In this document: in pieces, positions 11,901 to 23,900 of the stretch
How positions within the stretch are numbered: position 1 is the stretch's first letter
How the letters are laid out: every line of letters starts with the position of its first letter
Source: Corbicula japonica
Lineage: Eukaryota; Mollusca; Bivalvia; Venerida; Cyrenidae
Direction of reading: 5' to 3'
NCBI GenBank assembly: GCA_038501625.1
Contig: JAZAYU010000712.1
Span: 1-64,000 of the forward strand
DNA: 64,000 bases
Notes under the pieces: model-generated
The model's database searches: none
What the model saw: only the letters and a program-made list of their open reading frames with translations
Told to the model about the DNA's origin: nothing
Position numbers and translations under genes: made by a program

Positions 11901-14900
11901 GAAATAAAATGATTCCATACTAAGACAACCCAAAAATAACAGTTTCAAAAAGAATTATAAAGTCTTCACCTCTTTTCGTTTTAGACCTATTATTTAGAAT
12001 ACTCAATTCATAAATTTTTTTATGTTCTAATGTAAGAAAAGTGATCAAATTGGAAAGTGGTATATGTCATACAATGTTTGCATCTGATTGTTGTTATTTT
12101 CAGTTTGAAGGCAGGAAGTACTGTGAACACGACTTTCATGTGCTTTTTGCCCCCTGTTGTGGAAAATGTGGTAATTATATTTTCTTTCTACAAAATAATA
12201 TCTTTCTTGGTTAGCTAGCAGAGTCAGTAGATCTACAGGCTTTTTAGCTCACCTGTCACAAAGTGACAGGGTGAGCTTTTGTGACCGCCTGATGTTCGTC
12301 GTGCGTCGTCCGTCGTCAACAATTGCTTCAATCGACTTCTTCTCTGAAACGGCTTGGCCAATTTTGATGAAACTTGCCACGGATGTTCCTTGCATGAAGC
12401 TCTTCCAAAGTTGTTCAAAGAAATCAATTCCATGCAGAACTCTGGTTGCCATGGCAACCGAAAGGAAAAACTTTAAAAATCTTCTTCTCTGAAACCACAA
12501 GGCCTAGAGCTTAGATATTTGGCATTTAGCATCCTCTAGTGAAGCTCTACAAAGATTGTTCAAATTATTTCCCTGGGGTCAAAATTGGCCCCGCCCCAGG
12601 GGTCACTTCATTTGATATAGACTTATATAGGAAACACTTTAAAAATCTTCTTGTCTGAAACCACAAGGCCTAGAGCTTAGATATTTGGCATTTAGCACCC
12701 TCTAGTGGAACTCTACAAAGATTGTTCAAATTATTTCCCTGGGGTCAAAATTGGCCCCGCCCCAGGGGTCACTTCATTTTACATAGACTTATATAGGAAA
12801 AACTTTAAAAATCTTCTTGTCTGAAACCACAAGGCCTAGAGCTTAGATATTTGGCATTTAGCATCCTCTAGTGGAACTCTACAAAGATTGTTCAAATTAT
12901 TTCCCAGGGGTCAAAATTGGCCCCACCCCAGGGGTCACTTCATTTGACATAGACTTGTATAGGAAAAACTTTAAAAATCTTCTTGTCTGAAACCACAAGG
13001 CCTAGAGCTTAGATATTTGGCATTTTGCATCCTCTAGTGGAACTCTACAAAGTTTGTTCAAATTATTTCCCTGGGGTCAAAATTGTCCCCGCCCCAGGGG
13101 TCACTTCATTTTACATAGACTTATATAGGAAAAACTTTAAAAATCTTCTTGTCTGAAACCACAAGGCCTACAGCTGAGATATTTGGCATTTAGCACCCTC
13201 TAGTGGAACTCTACAAAGATTGTTCAAATTTTTTCCCTGGAGTCAAAATTGGCCCCGCCCCAGGGGTCACTTCATTTTACTTAGACTTAATTAGGAAAAA
13301 CTTTAAAAATCTTCTTGTCTGAAACCACAAGGCCTAGCACTTAGATATTTGGCATTTAGCACCCTCTAGTGGAACTCTACAAAGATTGTTCAAATGTTTT
13401 CCCTGGGCTCAAAATTGGCCCCACCCCAGGGGTCACTTTATTTTGCATAGAGTTATATAGGAAAAACTTTAAAAATCTTCTTGTCTGAAACCACAAGGCC
13501 TAGAGCTTAGATATTTGGCATTTAGCATCCTCTATTGGAACTCTACAAAGATTGTTCATATTATTTTCCTGGGGTCAAAATTGGCCCCGCCCCCGGGGTC
13601 ACTTCATTTTACATAGACTTGTATAGGCAAAACTTTAAAAATCTTCTTGTCTGAAACCAGAAGCTTAGAGTACTTTTGTACTCAGGTGAGCGATATAGGG
13701 CCATCATGGCCCTCTTGTTTCCTTGTTCTTGTTTCACAAAAACTTTATGTGGCATTTTATTTTTGTGTCACCCTTCTGAAGAAAAGACACTACATAGGGA
13801 TCATTTTGTCTGTCCATCGGTCACTCTGGCTGTTCTTTAAGAAAACTTACTGCTTGCAATACCGATAACTGCCTTTTCCTTAATATTTCATCATCAAACT
13901 TTAAATTTTACTTTGCCTATGACAACAGGATTGTGATAATGACAAAATCATTAGGGCAAGGTCATATTTTATGGAATAATGACCCTTTATGTGTTGCTGT
14001 ACAAATCTAGTCACTATCCAGGAGTTGATGTGTGAACAGCCTGGATATCTCTGTCGGGAGAGCTCTCTTTCCATAAGCTACAGGTTATGGGGTTGAGTCC
14101 TGGTCTGGGTGCACATCTTTCTGACCCTGTTTCATTTGGTGCCCAAAGGTGGACCATGAAAGCTATCAGGTTCGGCCACCAGTCTATCACAGCAAATTAT
14201 ATACACATATCTTCTAGGAATTCAAGGACAAATTTCCAAATTTGAGGTGGTGCATATCATGGTAGGAATCTAGTCACTATCTGGGGAAAAGATGTGAAAG
14301 TGGCTCTTAAAACCTCAGTTGGGAGTGCATTTATTCTGTAAGCTAGGAGTCCAGGGTTCAAACCCTGGTCTTGCTGCACATCTCACACTGTGACATTTTG
14401 TCATGACAACAATGCTGCCCATAACTTTTTCATTTCTAAATATTTCTTCATCAAACTTCCAAATTACATTGCTTCTGGCAACAGGGAGGTGATGATGCTA
14501 AAATATTCAAGTCAAATTCACATTTGAAGGAGTTATAAATGCCTCTTTGTACTGCATTTTGTCACAGAAACCTAATGTTACCTATAAAATTGCCATTATC
14601 TGATTTTTCCCCATCAGACATGTGATTTTTTCTTACTGAGTACCTGAGGGCAACATTAAATCTGCTAAAACAAACATCTTCCATTTTTAATACCTTTGAT
14701 TTACACTTTAGTTATATGATAAGCATCAACAGTGAAAAAGATAAGTTCAACTTGAAAGATTTATAAATGTATAATTTGGTAGTTTTCGATAATGTCTCTA
14801 TTTCTTCTTTGCAGGAGAGTTTATTGTTGGACGTGTCATCAAGGCACTGAACAACAGTTGGCATCCGGACTGTTTTCGATGTCAGTTATGCATGGGTCCT

Positions 14901-17900
14901 CTCGCTGACTCGGGATTTGTCAAGAATGCTGGAAGGTAACGCAGAAAATATGCAGTTATGTTTGCAAGGGTGATATTCAATCAATAAAAATAAGTCCTGG
15001 TCACACAATCTCTTTTATTCTACTTAAGTCATAGAAAAATAATTAAATCCATAACTTTTGTTTAAGGTATGACCATCCTAATGGGCACTATTAAGAATCC
15101 AACATCTGATTATTTTTTCATCAACCGCTTCATACCACTGACTTGTATGCAAAATTTTAATGATTTTCACAGTGTAGTTTTTGAGATTTTTAGCTTTTTT
15201 TATTTAAAAAAGTGAGAAAAAACGTGAAAGTATCCAAATTCTTTAATCGGTGACAAAATTTTTTGTTATTGATAAATTCAACACTAATTTTTTACAGTTT
15301 ATCCAAAATATGTTATATTTTACTAAACTAATTTAAGATATAATATATAAATTCAGAATTTATCTTTAAATGACATTTTTTGACCAAATAAATTTTAAAA
15401 ATGCATTTTTTTATATTTCACGAGACTAAATTAATGAAAATTGTGCAAAATCCTGATTGGTGCAATATACAAAAATTTACCATTTTTTAACAATATACCT
15501 TAAACAAAATTTAAACAAAATTTCAGAGAAGTTTACCGTCCAGTTTTAGAAATTTTCAAATTGATGACTTGAATAAACACTATTCTGATAGCGAAAACCC
15601 CTTTAATCTTGATTATTTTGCTTATTTTTGTTTAAATCATGAGAATTTTTTATTCAATGACAGAATTACACAGGAAAAAAAAGAAATATGCCAATTATTT
15701 AAGCTCTAGGCTTACAAAAAAAATAGCTTCCAGTGGGATTTGAACCCTAGTCCTCTTGCATGACAGAACTCTAAGCTAATTTACTACTATAGTTACCTCC
15801 CTTGGATACTCTTCTTGATATAGGTATTCATTAGGATGGTCATACCTTAAGATCAGCGTACACTAAATAAAAGCTGCTTCCCGGTTGGTTAAAAAAAAAA
15901 GTTAGGGGAAACCCGTAAGACTCTATAGAAACATTAGTTGATTGGCCAATATAGCTAAGGAAAAAATAAAACTCCTTCTAAAAAATAGAAATTGTGTATT
16001 TCTGCAGCTGTTGGAACCAAAAATCATTATCCAAAACATTTTGGATAAGAAAAAAATTACTTTTAAAATAATGCCTATAAACAGGTTAGCCACAAGTAAA
16101 TTTAGTCAATAGGCAAGGGTGGTAGTCTTCAAAGTGAAATTTGAGGTAGAAACCTACGGTCATGGTGGTATTTCATCTATGTTTTTATGTAGATTTATAT
16201 TCAAACTTCATCAGAAGACCATGCCTGATATTGTCTAAGAATAAATAAATCAAGGAGACTCCCAAGACTCTATATAGAACATATAGGGAAACGCAATAGT
16301 GTACGCTGACCTAAAGGCAGCAAGACTCTGGATGTATGTGATCTATTGAGCGCCTTGTTTGAAACTGATTTTGTATACAATTTGTTAATTTTGTGAATAT
16401 TGACAAATCTAAAGAATTTCTGCATACATTTGCAGCAGTTAGAAGGTCAGTCTGATTGTAAGTTGTTAATAAAGGGGCCTCTGAATTAAGATAGTGTTGA
16501 AAATAGCCTTATTCACTATATTCAGATTGGGAGATGGTGTTGTAGCTTTGTTGAGACCTGCACTTTATTATATTTCCCATGAAAAGTATAGAAATTGTCA
16601 CTTTTTAAGGTTGGATTGTTGTAAAACTATACATGGGAGTGCATTTTTTGTTATGCATTTGCTTATTTTGGTATAAAAAGGTTGCTAGATTTTGAGGATA
16701 ATGCTTGCATTTGATGAAACTTAGAGGTGGTTTTCACTGTAAGGTATATTTGGATCAAAAGTGTAGCTTTGATTTAATTCTGGTTAGGAAAAAGTGACTT
16801 TATAATGAATTAGATTTGCCTTTTAGACACAAAAACTGTGTTTTTCCTCTTTTAGAAGTCTTTCTTAATATTTCAGTAAGTCTCAGATTTGTTAGATATG
16901 TTTTTGATGCCTAATGTTGAACAGTGTAGAGTGGCTGTATATTAAAACTGGTAATAGAATAAAGGCCAAATGAGAAAAAATGAATTTTATGTGTGACTTT
17001 TGTTTGGTATGAGTTGGATTTCAGTTGCGAAGCAGTAAATTATTTCGCGAACAAATAATTTTAAGTCTGTTCCTGGAAGTTGCGATAAGTTTGACCATAA
17101 AATGCCACCGGGTATGTTAAATAGATCTCTGACTGTGTAAAGCATTTCACTTACTGATTTGCTACTATGATTGGGGTATACAATAGTTTTAAATTTTGTT
17201 TTTAACAGAGAATAGCAGTATTTCTCTGTAAAAGTGGTTAACTGGTTTTCTTTTGGGAGTCTGGTCCCAGAAAACCATGGATTTTATGACAGACCTAAAT
17301 CTGGCATATATGTTTACTAGAAATTGTTTAACATGGGGCCTTAAACATTGTCTGCTTGACACTTTTGTTTTCAAAACTGTAGCACCAGCTTGAGATTTTT
17401 TGAAAATAATTATAGCAGAAATATTTTTATTATATTTATACATACAAAATTGTAAGTTATAGCAAATTAGACTTATTTAGAGAACATGAGTTGTCTCCCT
17501 TTCAACAAAGAAAATTGAAACAGAAAAATCATTTAATGAAATATGCTTTATTATACAATCAGAGCAATTGAATTACATAATAATTTAATCATTTCATGCA
17601 TATTGACTATTTTTAAAGCATTTTGGATCTGATAATTCTTTATTTCATGGGATTTTGATATAGGATTACCTATGAGGAGTGACATCATAGAGGCATTTCA
17701 GGGCAAAAACAAGCCCCTGGGTAAATAGCAGTGTCCAGTCAAGGTGTATTGTTTATTTTCATGCATAAAAACACATTTTATATGACAACTGGAAGAATTT
17801 AGTAAAAAACAGTCTCATGAAATGAATGATTTCCACTCCAAATGCATCAAAATGTCATTTTCTTTTGGATTTTCACTATGTCTAGGTTTCCACAAAAGTC

Positions 17901-20900
17901 ATGGCTGTGTATTTTAAGTGCAGAATGATACTAAATAGACTGTGTTTCCATGAATAAATATGTTTATAGCTGCTTTTAATGTAAAATTCAGGAATTTGAT
18001 CTTGCAGGTAGTGAAAATTTATTGAAATAATAGCTAGAAAATGTCTTTTTTTGTAATTTTACATGGGGTGGGGATACAAAAATGACTCTGTATAGAAGCA
18101 TTTAAGGCCAAGCCAAAAAATTACTTGTTTAAAATATCATGCCTGTGTGTGAGTCTTCAGTGGTCAAGTTTTATAACATAAACTGGAATATTCTATTTTT
18201 CCTGATTTTTTTTGTTATGAATGTTTATAATCTGTTTATAGTGTTTTTAGTGTGGCTGAACTGTCACCAACTGCTTACACTTGAAGAAGGGCTGTGAGTT
18301 CAGATTTAGACAAAAACAAACAAAACATGGATTTTAATTTTTGGAATTATTTATTTCTTCATTTTATACAATGTTTGAATATAACTAAAAATAATATGTG
18401 ACGCTTAAGATCAGCGTACACTAAATAAAAGCTGCTTCCCGGTTGGTTAAAAAAAAAAGTTAGGGGAAACCCGTAAGACTCTATAGAAACATTAGTTGAT
18501 TGGCCAATATAGCTAAGGAAAAAATAAAACTCCTTCTAAAAAATAGAAATTGTGTATTTCTGCAGCTGTTGGAACCAAAAATCATTATCCAAAACATTTT
18601 GGATAAGAAAAAAAATACTTTTAAAATAATGCCTATAAACAGGTTAGCCACAAGTAAATTTAGTCAATAGGCAAGGGTGGTAGTCTTCAAAGTGAAATTT
18701 GAGGTAGAAACCTACGGTCATGGTGGTATTTCATCTATGTTTTTATGTAGATTTATATTCAAACTTCATCAGAAGACCATGCCTGATATTGTCTAAGAAT
18801 AAATAAATCAAGGAGACTCCCAAGACTCTATATAGAACATATAGGGAAACGCAATAGTGTACGCTGACCTTAAAAAGACTTCCTTACTTCAATATGACTA
18901 ATATGCTAACTCATTTTACGATCAGAAATACTTATTTCTTGAACAGAAACACATATTTCTTGAATAAAAATACTCATTTTGTGAACAGAAATACTCAATA
19001 CGTGAATACTAACACTTAGTTTATGAACAAAAACACTCATTTCACAAAAGAAACACCCATTTTTTGATCAAAAACAACTTTTTCATGAACAGAAACACCC
19101 ATTTCATGAACAGAAGAACTCATTTCATGAATAAAACTCTAATCATGAACAGAAACACACATTCCATTAACAGAAATACCCATTTTGTTAACAGAAACAC
19201 ACATTCCATTAACAGAAATACCCATTTTGTTAACAGAAACACACATTCCATTAACAGAAATACCCATTTTGTTAACAGAAACACACATTCCATTAACAGA
19301 AATACCCATTTCGTTAACAGAAACACACATTCCATTAACAGAAATACCCATTTTGTTAACAGGAACACCCATTTCATCAACAGAAAAACAAACACTCATT
19401 TCAGGAACAGATTTCCTCATTATAGAGGAATAGATAGTTTTACAGTTGACTCTTGATTTATTTTATTTAGAGTATCACAATATCAAAATATATGTAAAAT
19501 CTTGAATTTCAGACTGATTAAATTCCTTGTCTATCTTGATAAATATCCCATTTTTATAAAGTTCAAAAAAACATTTTCTTATATATTTTCAGGGCATTAT
19601 GTCGGGAGTGCAATGCTAGAGAGAAAGCTAGAGGTATGGGGAAGTATGTGTGCCACAAGTGCCATGCAATCATTGAAGAAGGTCACATCAAATATAAAGG
19701 AGAGGCCTTCCATCCTTATCACTTCAACTGTAACTCTTGCAGGCAAGTTTATTGATGAGTTACTGTCCCTAAAATATGTACAAATATACCTGAGTTTTGT
19801 TTTTTTTAACTTATTGTGTTTTCAGGCAAATTAGTAGAAGTGTTTAGTTACTGCCCCTGAAATATGTTATAAAACACCTTTTAATTATTTAATCCTTTTT
19901 ATTACAGGCAAATTAGTGAAATGCTGAGTTACTGCCCCTGGAATACCCCGACACCTTATTTTGCCAGGGATTTGATACATACAGTATTTTTTTTGTTTGG
20001 ATAAAAGCATTAACAGCCACGATTAATGTTGAGAATTGCCCCTGAATATTTTACAAGAACACCTTAATATTTAGCTCTTTGCTGTTTTGGGGTTTGCAGG
20101 AAAATAAGTAGTTGAGTGACCAACCCAGAACTCCATGAAATCTCCTTATTTTACAAGGGTTTTGACTTTTATTGTGTATGTGATCGGATAAAATTTTTGT
20201 TAGCAGGCAAGTTTTGATGTTGAGTTACTGCAAAAGAACATCTCTTTCACAATAGCAATTTTCAGGTTTTGTGTTCTGAATTAGAGCTATCAGCAATAGT
20301 TCAATGTGCATGTTTTGTCATGACTAATGTATTACAACAATGTAAATATATTCAAGAACTTATGCCCAGTTTTTAGCTCACCTGTCACATAGTGACAAGG
20401 TGAGCTTTTGTGACCGCCTGATGTCCGTCGTCCGTCGTTAACAATTGCTTCAATCGACTTCTTCTCTGAAACGGCTTGGCCAATTTTGATGAAACTTGCC
20501 ACGTATGTTCCTTGCATGAAGCTCTTCCAATGTTGTTCAAAGAAATCAATTCCATGCAGAACTCTGGTTGCCATGGCAACCGAAAGGAAAAACTTTAAAA
20601 ATCTTCTTGTCTGAAACCACAAGGCCTAGAGCTTAGATATTTGGCATTTAGCATCCTCTAGTGGAGCTCTACAAAGATTGTTCAAATTATTTCCCTGGGG
20701 TCAAAATTGGCCCCGCCCCAGGGGTCACTTCATTTTACATAGACTTATATAGGAAAAACTTCAAAAATCTTCTTGTCTGAAACCACAAGGCCTAGAGCTT
20801 AGATATTTGGCATTTAGCATCCTCTAGTGGAACTCTACAAAGATTGTTCAAAGTATTTCCCTGGGGTCAAAATTGGCCCCGCCCCAGGGGTCACTTCATT

Positions 20901-23900
20901 TTACAGACTTGTATAGGAAAAACTTTAAAAATCTTCTTGTCTGAAACCACAAGGCCTAGAGCTTAGATATTTGGCATTTAGCATCCTCTAGTGGAACTCT
21001 ACAAAGATTGTTCAAATTATTTCCCTGGGGTCAAAATTGGCCCCTCCCCAGGGGTCACTTCATTTTACATAGACTTATATAGGAAAAACTTCAAAAATCT
21101 TCTTGTCTGAAACCACAAGGCCTAGAGCTTAGATATTTGGCATTTAGCATCCTCTAGTGGAACTCTACAAAGATTGTTCAAAGTATTTCCCTGGGGTCAA
21201 AATTGGCCCCGCCCCAGGGGTCACTTCATTTTACAGACTTGTATAGGAAAAACTTTAAAAATCTTCTTGTCTGAAACCACAAGGCCTAGAGCTTAGATAT
21301 TTGGCATTTAGCATCCTCTAGTGGAACTCTACAAAGATTGTTCAAATTATTTCCCTGGGGTCAAAATTGGCCCCGCCCCAGGGGTCACTTCATTTTATAT
21401 AGACTTATATAGGAAAAACTTTAAAAATCTTCTTGTCTGAAACCACAAGGCCTAGAGCTTAGATATTTGGCATTTAGCACCCTCTAGTGGAACTCTACAA
21501 AGATTGTTCAAATTATTTCCCTGGGGTCAAAATTGGCCCCGCCCCAGGGGTCACTTCATTTTATATAGACTTATATAGGAAAAACTTTAAAAATCTTCTT
21601 GTCTGAAACCACAAGACCTAGAGCTTAGATATTTGGCATTTAGCATCCTCTAGTGGAACTCTACAAAGATTGTTCAAATTATTTCCCTAGGGTCAAAATT
21701 GGCCCCGCCCCAGGGGTCACTTCATTTTACATAGACTCATATAGGAAAAACTTTAAAAATCTTCTTGTCTGAAACCACAAGGCCTAGAGCTTAGATATTT
21801 GGCATTTAGCATCCTCAAGTGGAACTCTACAAAGATTGTTCAAATTATTTCCCTGGGGTCTAAATTGGCCCTGCCCCAGGGGTCACTTCATTTTGATATA
21901 TACTTGTATAGGAAAAACTTTAAAAATCTTCTTGTCTGAAACCATAAGGCCTAGAGCTTAGATATATGGCATTTAGCATCCTCTAGTGGAACTCTACAAA
22001 GATTGTTCAAATTATTTCCCAGGGGTCTAAATTGGCCCCGCCCCAGGGGTCACTTCATTTTATATAGACTTGTATAGGAAAAACTTTTAAAATCTTGTCT
22101 GAAACCACAAGGCCTAGAGCTTAGATATTTGGCATTAAGCATCCTCTTGTGAAACTCTACAAAGGTTGTTCAAATTATTTCCCAGGGGTCTAAATTGGAC
22201 CTGCCCCAGGGGTCACTTCATTTTATATATACTTGTATAGGAAAAACTTTAAAAATCTTCTTGTCTGAAACCATAAGGCCTAGAGCTTAGATATATGGCA
22301 TTTAGCATCCTCTAGTGGAACTCTACAAAGATTGTTCAAATTATTTCCCAGGGGTCTAAATTGGCCCCGCCCCAGGGGTCACTTCATTTTATATAGACTT
22401 GTATAGGAAAAACTTTTAAAATCTTCTTGTCTGAAACCACAAGGCCTAGAGCTTAGATATTTGGCATTAAGCATCCTCTTGTGAAACTCTACAAAGATTG
22501 TTCAAATTATTTCCCAGGGGTCTAAATTGGCCCGCCCCAGGGGTCACTTCATTTTATATAGACTTGTATAGGAAAAACTTTAAAAATCTTCTTGTCTGAA
22601 ACCACAAGGCCTAGAGCTTAGATATTTGGCATTTAGCACCCTCTAGTGGAAATCTTCAAAGATTGTTCAAATGATTTCCCTGGGGTCAAAATTGGCCCCG
22701 CCCCAGGGTTCACTTTATTTTATATAGACTGATATAGGAAAAACTTTAAAAATCTTCTTGTCTGAAACCACAAGCTGAGAGTACTTTTGTACTCAGGTGA
22801 GCGATATAAGGGCCATCATGGCCCTCTTGTGTGTTTACTTGTGTTTTCTGCTAATTTTAAATGTAATATAAGTTCTAAAATACATTGTACTTCAAAATGT
22901 TTGAGCCGATTCCAGTGTAAATTTATCAAATCGATTTCTTGATTGTAAATGTGTATACCTTAAAAAGAAATGTCTTTTCTGCTCAGTTTCTTATTGTTTA
23001 CCTGGGATAATTGCTGCATCATTTAATTAAACTAACATTAGCATATTCTAGGTGACACAGATAAACACACCTGTTGCCAGTAATGACAGATCAATTTGTA
23101 CATCTTTGCAATCTGACTTAGTAAACTTAACTTGTTGTTCATTTAGTCAATTACCACAAAACGTGATTGTAATTGGAATACCAGGCAATTAGCCAATTAC
23201 TGTCGTGAGTGCAATTAAATGCCCCGTCTGTTTTAATGGAAAATAAAATGAAAAATAGGTTAAACTAAACATTTCGAGCTCTTATTAATAAATTTGTGTT
23301 ATAATAACAGTATAACTCTCATAAAGATCACCCAGAAATTAAGACCACCCTGATAAAATTGCAGTTTCACTACTTTAATGTTCTTTTAAGAATTATGCAC
23401 TTTTTTCTTCCCCCCCCCCCACCCCCCAAATAAAAAAGAGACCACCTCTCCATTAAGACCACATTTTTCTAGTCCCAGACCATCTATGGGACTAGAAAAA
23501 TGTTATCTTTATAACAGGGTTTTTCTGTATTTGTGAATGGTTTTTACAGTACACATTTGCCATTTGCAAAAAAAGGTATTACATATATAACCCAGCGATT
23601 TCTCTTATTGCAGTATTGAGCTGAATTCAGATGCAAGAGAAGTGAATGGAGAACTGTACTGCCTAAGGTGTCATGATAAGATGGGAATCCCCATATGTGG
23701 CGCTTGCAGGTAGGTTAAGGCAATATAAGGCATGGCTATCGGTGTAGAGTGCAGTAAGTATATTGATAAAAGCATATCTCCAGCTTTGAGACATTATTAT
23801 ATGTTAATAAATAAGTGATTTGATATTGGCCCTGTTATTTGTCCGAGGGCAGTCGTATTGGCCAGAGGCAGGGTCAAATAACAAGGTCAATATCAAATCA

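Noticed and set aside
10010..12500. Repeated ORFs in the heads of the A elements (also at 20332-20622)
   Set aside because: They recur only because the transposon head is copied; both strands are open and no protein family is recognised.
14090..14370. Possible tRNA genes (B-box-like GGGTTCAAACCC)
   Set aside because: No full cloverleaf or acceptor stem; the context fits a degraded SINE. The same applies to 15733, 38343 and 60640.
19064..19456. 130-codon ORF with [19 protein letters not shown] repeats
   Set aside because: It is the minisatellite read in frame; equal-length ORFs exist in other frames and on the other strand.
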